42,031 nt of DNA from Phoronis australis (GCA_002633005.1 NMRA01000583.1:221988-264018); one strand, 5' to 3'. Numbered from the stretch's first letter, positions 1 to 14,300 are shown. The notes: generated from the letters alone by a model not told the origin. A program made the numbers and translations.

Positions 1-1744
1 TTACATCCAACAATGACACAACAAAGGAAAACAATGATAGGACCGATGGGCGAAAAACATGCGACGAGTTGCCATGGACAGTGGTGGAGTTTGTCTTGTC
101 ATTCGAATGTTTTTACAGAACTGCAAACCCGGTATTTCGTCAGGAAAATTTCTGCAGTCTTTTGTTTTAAGTCGTGGGAAAAATTGCGGTCATGCAACCA
201 AACTTATCCTTCATTTGATATTACAATGCATTGCATGAACATTTGATCAACAGAAAATCTGACTTGAATATGTGTGAAGAAATACCCATGAGGAAATTGC
301 AAAGTAAAACAACTGTAAATCAAAATAACCTACATTTGTCCAATTCATGTCTAACCCTGTTCACTGTGGAGGACATAATCGGCTTTTTACAAAATGGAGC
401 CATGTATGGTATTTAGGGGTACTATAGCCCTAAGTGATCAGTAGTAAAACGTTCAAAATTTTCAGGAGGAACTAACTTGTTGCAAAATATCGAAAAACAT
501 GAAGGACAATCGGATTTTACGGTGCTCACGCATCGATCTCAGAAGTATGAAAATTTCTCATTTTAGTACATTTGAGGTGCCAAAATATATAACTAATAAA
601 CTGGCTGACAAAGTTTTTATTTTTTGAAATGAAAGTAACATGTTTTGTCAACATTTTGGCTAAGTTTCATTCTCTTAGCAGTGGGGGCAGATTTGGTACA
701 GCAATGTACTGAACACAACCTCAAAATGGCATAACGGGGGGCAGTGTTGTAAAACTACTAAATGAGGGTGGTAAATCGGAATCGTGTTTCAAGACATCTG
801 TGTAACAATCTATAGGCTCCACTAAACAATGCCAAGTGAATAATAAATCAATAGCTTTCATTCAAGGAAAAATATGAACAGTTAAAACTGGACAGTTTTT
901 ATACCGTGAAAACATGGCTGCGAAGCCGTAAAATGTGTTTTAGCCTATAACTTTAGAAAAACGCAATATTTTGAGGAAACATTTTACCACTGTTTATAGA
1001 TCCTATAGGACTACCTATGTGCCAAATTTGGTGAAAATCGGCTGACTCCCACCTTGCCGCTCATGGCTGGTGCTCTCGTGGACTAGTACTTAATATTCGA
1101 GCCTATTGTTTATATTTGAACTGCAGACGAGCAGTCAAAGATTCGATTGTGAAATGTTACAACTTGCACGACATGGACGGGCCAGTGTCGTCAGAATATA
1201 CGTGTACACATTTTGAAAAGGCATGTGTAGGTTTTGGATCATCTAAGCTACACAAAATAGTGTTTGGACGTTCTATTTTGGCTCTTAATTTTCAAGGAAG
1301 TGGATAAATATAATCACGCATGTGGGCTATGTGTTCAACAAGAACATATAATTGCTAATTTGGTATACATATTGTTTTCATCCGACAGTGTGGAAACGTT
1401 TTAAAAATCAAATCTCTCAAGAAAGAATCTCGAAACGGTTAGTTTAAACAACGGTTCAGAAAACTGGATTCCGGCTTAATGATAAATGGTCCATGTGCTA
1501 CCAATCACTCGCATGTTAAACAGGAGATAGTAATGCAGTATCATTCAATTTTGTCTCAAAATCTCTCCTTCGATGGTAAAGGGTGATTATTTCTAGAATC
1601 AAAAAGTGTCTTATTGAAAGTATTATTTTTTGTGGAATTGGCCAGTGTTTTTATACTTGCTGATGTCCTAAATAGAGACTTTGTTTATGGAAAAGTTCGA
1701 GACACACGTGCGTATTATTTTACTAAGTATGCTTAGTTATNAAT

Positions 1745-1752
<8 letters not shown>
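1..1752. other. No recognised gene
   Basis: Only short frames are present. None shows a recognisable domain together with splice signals. No signal-peptide exon for the downstream gene was found here. Confidence 0.5.

Positions 1753-1827
<75 letters not shown>
1753..1827. repeat. (TG)n microsatellite, about 37 units
   Basis: Uninterrupted TG dinucleotides follow a short TA run. A single undetermined base lies just upstream at 1741. Confidence 0.97.
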
Positions 1828-1830
<3 letters not shown>

Positions 1831-1841
1831 TACATACACAT

Positions 1842-1942
1842 ACGTTACACCAGCGCACCGACCTGATCCCCGGCCGTGGCCTTGTTGTGATTGCAATCAC
1901 AAGGCCACGGCCGGGGATCAGGTCGGTGCGCTGGTGTAACGT
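1842..1942. repeat. 101-bp near-perfect palindrome
   Basis: The arms begin ACGTTACACCAGCGCACC and end with its reverse complement. The centre is the perfect palindrome TTGTGATTGCAATCACAA. The only visible mismatch is a 3-bp TTG insertion in the left arm. GC content is much higher than in the surroundings. It starts 14 bp after the TG microsatellite. Confidence 0.9.
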
Positions 1943-2298
1943 TATTGTTCCTTTCTTTCGTGAATGAGCAGCTACTTTCTGAAAACAGAGGCTAAGTGAT
2001 AAACAAAAATAACAATAGTTCATTACCGTACAGGAAAAATGTACCAGTTCGAAAACTGAAGGATTGCTTTTGATGTGCATATTCCCTGGTGCAGATGCCG
2101 GTGTAAATGAGAGCAGCTTATAAATGCTACCTTAAATATTATTATTCCCTATGCTTCTCGGTACGCTTCTCATCTGCAACCGTATGTCTTGCGTCAGTTA
2201 CATCAATTAAAAGTATCAGGACACATTTCATTTTCCATCATTGAATGTAAGGCTTCATGCAATAACAGTGAGCTATGGATTTTCACCTTTCTTTTCAG

Positions 2299-2322
2299 CT
2301 CCCCCCTTACCAATTGTACCAG
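2299..2322 (+). CDS. Microexon, 24 bp, peptide PPLPIVP
   Basis: A strong acceptor (CTTTCTTTTCAG) precedes 24 bp and a GTATGT donor. Read phase 1 to phase 1 it gives PPLPIVP, matching the composition of the downstream microexons. It lies 8 kb upstream of the next candidate, so its membership of the same gene is inferred only from phase and composition. Confidence 0.5.
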
Positions 2323-5300
2323 GTATGTTGCTGGGCTGTCAATGAAGATTGTTGTTGGTTCCGACTTGTCAGTTCCAAATACTTGTAGTTAAGATTTGTG
2401 AGTATAATATACATTATATGTCTTGGGGAGGTCGTAAACAGAAAAGCTCGCCAATGGTCAATATTTAGGAGTCAATAATCGCGGGCAAATCCTCGCTTAG
2501 CGGTAGCGGGTAACGAGGCGTCAGTTGTTACGTGACCCGAAATCATTGTGCGTGGATTTTTTGTCATGCTCCCATTAACCATTAGAAATTGCATTCTCGG
2601 CTCACTCAATTTCCGGATTTTAGCTGTAGTGCGCATGCTCGAACGAACTTCTTTACCAATATTACCAACTTTGCAGCATTAACACCCTCTCCTCACCAGA
2701 ATTAAGATTTTGTCAGTGACAAAATGATGACGCATCAACACAAACTCTAGCTTCGTTTTTTCATTCGAAATTCCGGTCACAAAAAGGAAATTTTCCAATA
2801 TCCAGTAACCGAAAACGCTACCAAGCATTAGTCACCGCTCAAAACTGACCTTATCGAACGGTGTTTAAAGAAAATCAACGGCTTAAAGGAAATACTGTTA
2901 ATTTTATTACAGCTGCATCCTATTCAATAGGATGATTTTGAAAACCAAAGCTATCATTGTCGGGGCAACTCTAATCAGACGAAGAATTTAATTATTTTCA
3001 GTTAGATCGCTCCTTCACCAGTTCAGATGTGATCAGAAAATCGCCCACTTTAAAAATGGCCGTATTTTCACTATAAAACAACTTTAGCAACCATTTATCG
3101 GGCCTATGCTGTGTGTTTATGATCTATGGTGGCCTTGACTTCGCGTGTCGTGTAATTTGAGCTCAAAACCAAACGACCCGTGGAATATGTAAATACATGT
3201 ACTGTAGAAGACGGGACAGACTGGTACAATTTGAATAGTGTTTGTTTCTCACATGACCTGGAATGTGTTACGACACGTCTGATTAATAACAGCGAGTACG
3301 CAATGTTTTGATATTACAAGGGCGAATTAATTACAAAGTAGTGCAAAGTAGAAATCCATACGCTTTACATTTTATCATCTGCAAAACATTAATACCAACG
3401 ATCAAACGCGCCTACCAAACCATGCCAGAATTCCGTGATGACGGCTAGGTTATGATTGACAAATCTGGTTTCCCAACTGTACGTACTCCCAATCATGTAA
3501 ACAACTTCATAAACGGACCCATCTTCGGCGGCGAATTCCATATCTACGTTAATTCGAACGGAAACGAGCCCCAACTCAAGAAACGTGGTGAGACCAAGGA
3601 GTGTAGTACAATAGGAGAGTTCACTTGTGAGTTCGCTGTTATCGCTACTACTAACGCCACCAAGCGATGAGAAGCACCGGTCAAGTAGAAAGCGTGAGAA
3701 CAATGGGGAAGGGCGCATTTTGCATTGCGATAAATTGCAATAATTCATCCAGAAAAACCCCAGACATGTCAATGTTTACGTTTCCTAAGGATCCAGAAAT
3801 GTAATGATTATTTGTTATTCAATATTATGATAGACTGTCTTTTATTTTGTGTGTTCTGTTCATGGAATGTTGAGAGAACATCGCAATGGAATACAGTGTT
3901 GTGGTAGTGATGAATTGTCTTGCTTTGTTCTTCTTACTTGTGTTACACCTACTGCAAGAAGCCTTTGTCTGCACTGGTACCAGCCTGGCGTATTCAATAG
4001 AGAACACACTCAAATGTTTTGGATGGACATGAAACACGCAGTGAGCTGGGGGCACTTTATAATGAAAAGTTGGAAAACACCCGTGATGGTACTAGCGCAT
4101 GATGGCCACCAGTCATTACGGCCAAAAGTCTTTGGGCTCATGCTCAAAACAAGGGACAAATCTTATCACCACCTCAGCACAGTCATGTTGTCAATGGTCA
4201 GGGGAACAACCGAAATTTGTGACAATGGGAGGGACTCAACACTCATGTGGCATGCCCCATTGGTTTTTACTTGTTTACTACTCCTCCCCTGGGAGGGGGT
4301 CAACACCCATTTGGCGCTCAAATGGTTTCCGCTCCTTCACTTTACCCTTTTGCTGGCAACTCCCAGGAGCAACCATTAAAATTATGTAGTCCAAAGAGGT
4401 ATGAAATGCTATGAGGAACGGTAATTTGCCTTATTAAGAACTCAAGCATGGAACAAAACAATGATGGCTCTAAAGGGGCTTCAACAGAATTAAAGCAAAT
4501 ACACTTTTTTAATTGATTAAAACACACCTTTTCATTCTCATTCGATTATAATTGGATGTTTGTTTACGAATTTTACCCATTTCCAATCACACAGTAATTT
4601 TATTGCACGTCGAACGTCATTAAAGCACGAATTTACCAGTGATTACATGGTTCGGACTGCGTCAATAAATTAGTGTTGCTTATTACTCTGCGCGTGTAAG
4701 ACAACTTTGATTCTCAGCATTAAACACATTTTCCATGGGCTTTGCAATAATTCTCCTAAAGACGCTTATGATGCACCGCATAGGGCCAATTAGTGCAAAG
4801 GTCAGGTAACGTTCAAAATGTTATATCTCTTACGTTTTTCAAGGAATTCTTTTCAATTTCAGCACACTGGTGTAAGTCAACATGCCAATTGAATATCCTA
4901 CTTTACTTTGCAATAGGTCTAACCAATCAGAAAAAATAGGTTAAAGGTCATTGAGTGCAAACTAAAATTTTGAGCTAGAGACTTCAGAATTACATATCTG
5001 TTTACTAAGTGAGATTGAGTTTGAATTCTAAATGTTCAGGTCATTAGGTGCATTTTTCTTCTGAAAGTTTGGCCAACTCATTCATCTTGTATTCTGAAGT
5101 GCTTAAAGTAAAACATCTGTGATTATTAGCATTAACTACACTTTTAATCGAGTTAACAATTATTCCCTCACCGGGGCTCATAATGCACCGGAAGAGGTCA
5201 ATAAGTGGAAAGGTCATCAAAAAATTAATATGTAATTTCTCCTACAATTTTAAAGAATTCCTTTTCATATTGGTAAATGGGTTGCTGTCAGTAACTTCCC

Positions 5301-8300
5301 ATAATAATTCCAATAATACACACGCGCAGAGTCCATTATTGTCACACCGTGAAAATAATCTTTCTAGTTCGCCACTTGGAGCGCTAATTTTTCGACTGAT
5401 AACCATTGCGGCGAATACCAAGATGCCGGAGTGAACTCTCATATTCTTTGTAGACTCCTTGGAGAGACTATCAGGCTGTGCTATCTCAGTCAAGTTCAAT
5501 TCAGTGCTAACACCCGGGAAGACCTGCTGACCGTTTGTTTATAAATATTTGATAAGTTTAAATATTACAAATTCAAGGGCAATTTATTAGATTCTAACTT
5601 GAACGTTTCTTACGAAATCTGAATACTATTTACAATTGTTAAATTTAAAACAAAACTATTAACAAAAAGTAACTGAGTTTACTTAACATTGCGCAACGTG
5701 TTTTTACAAAGGTTTTAGACAAACGTCGAATTTTTTGGCAAAAAAGATCGTTTTTTTCGGTTCATGTGAGAAAACAAGCCTCTGTTGATCATGTCATAAA
5801 CCTGAGGCGAGTGTAGGATTACTGGTGTAAGATTATTTAACAGGTTTAAAACGTTTCTTGAGTGTTCGCTAGTTTAAAACTTGCGTGTTCACCTCGTCAA
5901 AATCGCCGATCCAAATCCTTGCAAAATGGCTACCATCAGCTGTTCGTCCCGCGTGGAACAATATTTTGCCGTGTGGTCGTGTAACCGACCACTCAACAAA
6001 CAACAACGGTGAGCAGGCGACGTGCTTGACGGGAGTTAATTCCGATGTCACACCAGGCGAATAGAAATGTTGCGCCTTGTGCGCAGGATCTCAGATTTGT
6101 GCATTTAGACTTACAATTGCCAGTCTTTTGGTAATTTGTGACCACCTGTCGAAGACTTGCACGAGAACGAAATAGCAATAATAAGGTTTTGCGCGACGAC
6201 GTATTTTGATAACAATCCGTCTTTTTAGCAGCTGTTTACATGCAGACAGCGACGCATGCGCAATTCAATCACCACTAGTAAAGCAGCGACACCGAGAGGA
6301 GAATTCTCCGAATATCCGCATTGCCAGTTCATACACATGTAGTAGGCTATGGCCTAAGCGAAGACCGAAAACTACCCTGCCGCAGTGTAGTCTTAAATTC
6401 AGGGTTTTGGTCTAAATGAAGACCACGACATCATCATTGTAAATCGTTGACGATATTTGTCATTGATATATTTCACGTTTCAGAATCTAGTGACCCTATG
6501 CAATTTGGAATTGAAATTTCCAGTGTTACATTCGTTTATTTGTTTAGTTTTTTGTGGAAGTCGCTAGATGTCGCACCAAGTTGTGCGCACGCGTAGCTCG
6601 CCCTTCCTGGCCCGGACATTTTGTAAAAGGGTCACGTTCTTTGTTTTGCTCCTGTAGGATATATTTGTCAATCACAACCTCGTGACAATATAGTAACCAG
6701 GAAAGAGAACCGGTTTATTTTTTTGTCTTGTGCATTGGCATTTCTTATATCATTGACAAATGCCTCGTGAGGGGCTACGTTCGGGGCCTGGAGAGCCGGC
6801 AACTCAGGAAGAAGTTATGGAAGAAGAAGCCGTACAACAGCAAACTAGTCAAACCACCACAAGTGACATAGTAAGAGAACTCTCGAAGCCAAAGATAAAA
6901 ATATCGCCGTTTAGTGGTGACCCACTAACTTATAGAAGATTTCTGAGACAATCACTGTATCAAGTCAAATACTGATAACTTTGATGAACAGTTAAATTAT
7001 TTGGAACAGTATACGCTTGGTGAGCCTTTGAACATCGTTAATGGCTACGGTGCTTTGCCGAGTAGCAAGTTAGCTGTAAACTCTATTTTCCCTGAGTTTG
7101 AAGATCGTTATCGACAAAAATCCATTATTGCCAATGCCTACATCAAAAAGGCATTAGGTTGGCCCATCGTGAAAGCTGAACATCCAAAGAGTTTGGATGA
7201 ATTAGGACTAATTCTTCTGGAATGCGGCCTTGCAGTGGAAGAAGTTGGTAGCATTAGCATTCTAGACTATCCTGACAATATTCGCCAGCTTGTGTCTAAA
7301 CTTCCCTTCAGCTTACAAGAACGTTGGAGATCTAGAGTCTATGATATCACGGAAAAGGACGAGGTGGTTGCGTTTGGTGATTTTGTGGCGTTTGTAAAGA
7401 AGGAATCCAAAAAGTCCAACGATCCAGACTATGGTAAAACCATAATATCAGAAACGACAACACGATATTCAAAACCTAGTACGACTAACACACAATCGAA
7501 ACCCAAGTCATTAGCTACCTCTGTTGAAGAACATGGCAAGTGTTATTTGTGTGGTTCTTGTAGCCATGAGCTGTGTTCATGCAAGGATTTTGGGACAAAA
7601 ACACTGGATGGCCGAGTGGCATATATTCAAAGCAATAAGCTTTGCTTCGGTTGTCTTAAAGACGGTCATAGAAGTCGTCAGTGCCCAAGTCGTTTGGTGT
7701 GCGAGGTTTGCGAAAAGAGCCATCCTACACTCCTGCACGATGAATCGAAGTTGAAGTCCAAGAAAGGTGATGAACCAAGTACATCCTTCAAGACATGTGC
7801 AAGTGCAATCCATGACGGTAGTGATTCAACGGGAGATGGTGAATGTACAATGGCCATCATTCCAGTGAAGATAAGATCATCTCGGAAGATAACTGTTAAA
7901 GGTTACGCCTTCTTAGACCCAGGTTCAAATGTGAATTTTTGTACTGATAAACTGGCTGAAGTTGTGCAGGCTAACCAGGAAGGTGCTTAAATCTCATTAG
8001 GAACCATGACTAGTCAAGGTTCGCTTAGTGTAAAGCGTGTAACTGGTCTTGAAGTGACCTCACTTCATGGTAACTCGTTCTTTAAATTACCACCCGTATA
8101 CACCCAACAGGAGATGCCAGTGAATCAGCGTCACGTACCAACAAAAGAAGACGTTGCCAAGTGGAAGCACCTTAATGACCTGCCCACCCCTGTAGTTGAT
8201 GGAGAAATATTTTTGCTCATTGGTAACAGTGTGCCAGATGCTTACTCACCTTGTGAAGTTCGTACCGGTCCGTCAGGCAGTCCTCTCTAGCTTTCAATTC

Positions 8301-11300
8301 GAGAAGCGGCAAAAGCTCGAAGCGCTGATATTAATTGTGTGGCGGTCCCTAGACGGACCTTCGCGGATAGTTCTCGAGATATCATCGTGTGTTACACGAG
8401 AAGCACAGATTGAATTACTATAGCTTCCTTCGCGATATTCTTGTATCTACGGAACTAACCCAGCCGTGAAATCGTAGACTACCTCAGGATAACACACGAT
8501 CAAGCGAAGCAAGTGGTCACACTAGTTCGAGAGATTCTTGTATCTACGAAACTAGTCCTGGTTCCATCTCAAATAAACACGATCCCAATTGTAGTGATGT
8601 CTATGTTGAAAATCCCTGTCTATTGGACTTACAAGTCCAAAGTTATTCTGGCTTGAAACTGCGCTTCCCACATCGCCTGGGTACTGTTACATGTAGTTTG
8701 TGAATTCATAACAGCATGTTAACCTATGGCGAAAACCGACTAAATTTCGGTCTTCAGACCGATGACTGAAAACCTAGCTTGTGTTCATGAAACGGTCTTG
8801 TCTGGATTATCGTCGTCTTTCTTAGATTAGCCCGAATTTCGATGTTAACTTAAACACTTTCTGGAATTTAGCCTCTTAATGTCTCGAGTCATTTGTCATA
8901 AAACGGGCCCCAAATCAGCTCTGGCGAAAACTGACTTAATTTCGGTCTAAGTTGCGACCAAAAACCGAAAACCGAAGTTATGGTCATAAAACGCTTTTCC
9001 CGAATCTTTGTCTTCGGTCTTATGTGTAACTTAATTGAGCTTAAATTATGGTCTTTCAAGAGACCGAGTTCTATAGGGTCACGCAAAACTACTAAATTTA
9101 AAAGCCACGGATCAGTGGTGGATCTAGGATATCACAAGGGGGTGCCAACATTTTGTCTGTAAGTATTTGTGCAACGCACAAATGTAGAAGCGCATAGCAC
9201 CGAATGGGGGGAGGTCGGGAGGGGGGTTTGCCCCCTCCTGACCAGGAAAATTTTTCTGTTTTTTCCTCGATAATCAAGCATTTCCTTGATTCCTAAAGTA
9301 TTATACAAGAAAAAAACACGGAGAACGTATCAAGCTTGAAAAACTGCAATTACCACAGACTCGAACTCACGACTGGCGGATGGAGCGCGCTTGCTTTACC
9401 ACTGCACCACCACGATTGCACTCATACTTCAATACTAAGAGACCTATTGTTTATGGTCCACAGCGTTTGCACGCGAAACCTATTTCTTTTTGTAATGCTT
9501 ATTACACTTTTTGTCCTTTGTGCAATCAGTTCGTAACAAATTTGTTGTGTTTAAAATAGTCTTCAATTGCCCAAAAGACCAAATCCGTTTTTTATGTTGG
9601 CATTAATGACGCGGTTGCTTTGGAAATCGTCTTAGGTTAAGGTTTGACAAAGAGAGAACTATGAGCTTCTGAGTGATTCACTAAGGTTAAAATTCACATC
9701 TTACCAGCAGCTTCTGTTTTTTCATCGTTACTCAGATTCCATTTTCTTTAAAAAATGAAGCAATTTTCTTCATTGCATAGTGAAACAGACGACGGAAACG
9801 GAGTGGTAGTGCGCGGCGCCACTGCCGGTCGCCTGGGATATCGCGGGAGAGCCTGTACTAAGCCATAGGCCTAGTTCCGTTACGATTGCGCCGTGTTCCG
9901 AATTTGACACTAAAACTGCACACATTTAAATCTTGTTTCAGCCGTATAATGTTAATTACCTAGGTTAATTAATAAACTCAACATTTCCCTAAGATCTTGC
10001 TGTTTTATTTTTGCGGCAGCCAAGGGGAGGGGCCGGGCCCCCTGCCCCCCCTAAATCCGCCTATGATAATTGAAAGGCGAAAAATACTAGAATTATTCGT
10101 GTTCAACACTAAAATATCAAAAGTGGACGAGCACTTTCAAAAACTGTGTTGAATTCCTGATACTCCTTTGATACCAACTGTAAGTAAATTGGAAGGAAAC
10201 GTCTTACTCATCTGCATAGGAAGTGCACGTATATACTCGCCTTACTATACAGCAAATGTGAAAAATAGCCTTCGGCAATTGATCGATAAGGCATGGTGGT
10301 AGTAACCGTTGCATAAACGCTCGCAAATTCAAATATTCCTAATTCTTGTGCACTTTTTGACAAATTGGTGGTCCACTTTTCAGTATTTTGTTGAAGCTTT
10401 TGGTAGTTTTTTGACGTTTGTACAAGGTACATGTTACTAATGATCAGCGGTAATTTTACGTTTCAAGGCTATGGACATCTGCGACCGCTTGCAAGCTCAG
10501 CACCAAACACGACACAATTAGGTACGGCAACAACTTCTTATATTGAATAGTGTTTACCTATCTGCACAAGTTTAAGTAAAACTGTTGTTTCTACGTTATA
10601 CGGATGCTGAAGTAAAACACTAGCAATACATTACGAACAATTCTCATAGTGCTGTTTTATGATCACGCGGCTCAGGTGAATCTCTTGTGCCGATTCCAAC
10701 TACCACTGGACTTGGATCTAACATTTAATAAATAGCCAAATAGTACACGACTTCATATTCTGACATGTTTCGAGGTGCGCACTCGTCATTCTCAAAGACA
10801 CAAGTACCAGAATGATGGAAAGGTCAAGGTCACAAGTAAAAGGTCATGCAGATGTGAGGCATGATAGGCCAATAACACACGCAATGGTGAACAGCATCAA
10901 GATGGTGAGGTTGCACATTCAGGGATGGTTTTAATCAATGAATATACAATGCCTCCTCAAGTTTAAGTCTCAGTATGTCCTCGCACTGTCCATGATACTG
11001 AAACAGGACACTGAGTATTCTGATATGCATTCTAGATGATCATGCAAATGTTTGTACATGTTGGAACCTGTGTTAGACACATGCGTGTATTCAGACGTGG
11101 ACGTGTTTCGCCAGCATGACATTAACTACAGTCTGCACAGCAGAGTTCATACACATGTGAGCCTGTGAACAGTGGTGAACTGTCTTTAGGCGAAAAGGTA
11201 GTGAAAGCCAAACGAATCACAACAACGCTTTGCAAATACGCTTCGGTGCTATTGCAAAAAAATGGCCTACGTATGAGACACTAAAACGTTTTACGGATAA

Positions 11301-14300
11301 ACCACCCCTCCAACGCCCCCTCCAACGCCTCCTCCAACACCCTCCCCCCAATACTACCGGTATTGTGTGTCAATCCTGAAAAATAAATAGCATGTACATC
11401 TAGTTTATAATCAGAGTAGCTGGAAACCGATTGTTCTGCGGTATTGCAAACAAATCCTTGACACAATTCCAAAACTCATTCTGCGTGCCACAAATCCTGT
11501 ATGCTCTATCTATCATGCTTCTGACCAGTCCAAATTTGTAGCTGTACATGTGTAAGCTGTAACGATGGAACCTTGGTCAACAAACCAGTGTAAGACTTTG
11601 TTTCTATAGACACTTGTTAACACCACCTCTTTTAACCTGGACAACCAGAAGTGGAATGGAAGACTGGCATTCATCCTCCATGTTGCAAATTAAGCTGACA
11701 TGACGACTATTCATCAATTGGCAAAAATGCTGCGCACAAGTCAACATCTTTGAGGGTGCATAATTATATGCCCCAGTAGAGAACAGTGTAGGTCGAAATG
11801 CTGTAAACATGTCAGCAATGTGAAGTTGTGTACTATTTGGCAATTAATTAAATGTTTGTCTGTGTTTCTGCTGGCTCAAATATTCCAGAAATTTAGAAAG
11901 TACAAGTAAATTGAAATGCTTTCAAAACATTTCTGTCTCTTCGCTTGAAAGGTTCTGTAGCAGTTTTGTTAAAACACCGCTGTATAATTGCAAGGTAAGT
12001 GAGTGTTTCGCAAGTCAAACTGCCGTTTTCCATTTACAATTTGTGCGCATGATTTTTATTTTCAGTGACACCCTCCCCACCGCGACCCAGGACAAGTAAG
12101 TTCTTGTGCAATAAAACATTTAATCAAAGAGTATTTTGCACTTGATACGAATAGGAGCTATCCGTTGATCAATGCCAATTTGATGTTGAAACTGTTTTAG
12201 TTTATTGTTGATTAGTTATTGCGTTTAGAATAGTAATTTTTATTTACTCAAATAAAACTACCGGAATTATGATCAAAAGTCTCAACTGAGCAGGGATATT
12301 TGCCACGCCTCCTTCAATTGCACGTAGGCATTGGACACTAATTTGTGTCGGCAATAGCGGATCAGTCACTCTGCATTCACCAAAGCGTTGGTAAATTGGT
12401 GCATTTGCCTGCGCTCACGTGTTCTGTGTGTGCGCATAGGCTCGGAGTTGCGTAGTCTGTGAACCAAACTTGATTGAATCCAAACAGGTGGTAGTATATT
12501 GGCTGTGTACGGTTTAGTGTTACACAAATCAAACTCTCATTGAACCCCAAATATTGAGCTGCGCACGTCTGCATTACGATAGCAATTCAAACTGCCGTTT
12601 TCCATTCAGAAATAATGCGTATGGTTTTCATTTTCAGTGACACCCTCCCCACCGCGACCCAGTACAAGTACATGTAAGTTCGTGCCCAAAAAACATTTTA
12701 ATAAAAGAATATTTTTGTACTTGATACGAATAGGAGCTATCCGTTTATCAATGCCGATTTGATGTTAAAATTATATTAGTTCATGGTTGATAAGTTATAG
12801 AGTTTAGAATCGTCAATTTAATTTACTCTAATATGATCAAAAATCTAATATGAGCGGGGATTTTTGCCATGCCTCCTCCAAGAACACGTAGGCATTGGAC
12901 ACTAATTTGTTTCGCCAACAGCGGATCAGTCATTCTGCATTCATCAATACTTTGGCAATTTGGTGCATTTGCCTGCGCTCACGTGTACTGTGTACGTGTA
13001 TATGCACCGACATGCGTAGTCTGTGAACCAAACTTGATTGAATCCAGAAAGGTGGTAGAATATTGGCAGTGTAGGGTTTACTGTTACACAAATAAAACTC
13101 TCATTGAACACCAAATATTGAGCTGCACACGTCTACATTACGATCGCAGAAAGAACTCCATCCGCAGAAATGAAAGGCGAATATAGCCTAAAAAATATTT
13201 AACCTTGTTTTGACGACATCGCACTGTCTATTCACCTTTTTGAACCTGGAAGTTCCCGAGTGTTGCTTCCTGAAGTTTAAGTTTCTTTTGTCACATAATG
13301 TTTTACTTCGCTTACATGTGTGTGACACACGGTCTGGTAGCATTGTTTGGAACTAACTTAGGTAAATAACACAACGTGTCACATTGACATAGGTAAAATA
13401 ACGTGAACGTGTTATAGATGTATACACAAAACGTACCGAGAGTGGCGTACATGTAGATGAACTAATATCCCACAAGACATCATTCCACGCATCGACCGAG
13501 ACCGAATCCCATATGCTTTGAATTCCTAATTAACTTTCCTTCAGTTTTTCGGCAGATTTTCTAAACACTTTCCTCAGACTGTTTACGTGGTGGATCGCTT
13601 CCTATATGTATGTACTTGCGGGTAAGGTTGGACGTTTTCTCTAGTAAAAGAAAAGATTTAACGATTTATTAATTAAAAAGAGATAACAAAGATTAAAAAA
13701 TGGTAACTTTACATTGAACTTGTAACATCTCCCGAAAAATTTAAATAACAACAGTGTTTGATATTGTATTTACCGAGGAATCTAGGAATGAGTTTCTGCC
13801 GATATAATATTAAGCAATTGAAAACTGAGACAAAACTGTTATACGGTCCTGTTCCAGATGATGCAATTGGGACCTGATTGCATGTCGATGTTAGTTATAC
13901 TGTTTCAACTGTATTACTTTAAACTATATTAGGAAAGTTTGATGATCGAACCGGCTAACGACGTCGAGTCGACATTGACCTCCTTTTTGAACTTACCATG
14001 TCAGAGGTCACTGTTGAACAAGTGCGGGAGGTGAATATAGAAAACAATAGTACATGGCCTTATTGCATTGACTGATTCAACGCGTATGGGGTAAATTTCG
14101 ATATCCACTGCGTAATTGTTTAAAACGAAATAATTTTCCGGAACACTATTCAATTTTATACTTCATTTTCACGATCATGTCAGTCACGCAGGAATTTCAT
14201 TTGCAGCTACACCCATTCTACAAAACTCAAGTACAAGTAAATCGAAATGCTTCCAAAACATTTCTGACTCTCTGCTTAAAAGCTTCGTAGAAGTTTTTAA

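Noticed and set aside
3849-4379. 176-codon plus-strand frame downstream of the THAP-like exon
   Set aside because: It does not continue the THAP motif, overlaps another open frame and has no recognised domain.
6400-9100. LTRs for the BEL/Pao fragment
   Set aside because: I looked for direct repeats on both sides of the gag-protease region and found none convincing.
12869-13186. A 105-codon Cys-containing open frame repeated at 15197 and 18700 and partly at 17060
   Set aside because: It lies in the array intron and is shared because the repeat is shared. In the short units and in the copies near 21.9 and 23.6 kb the frame is broken by stops, so no coding constraint is evident.
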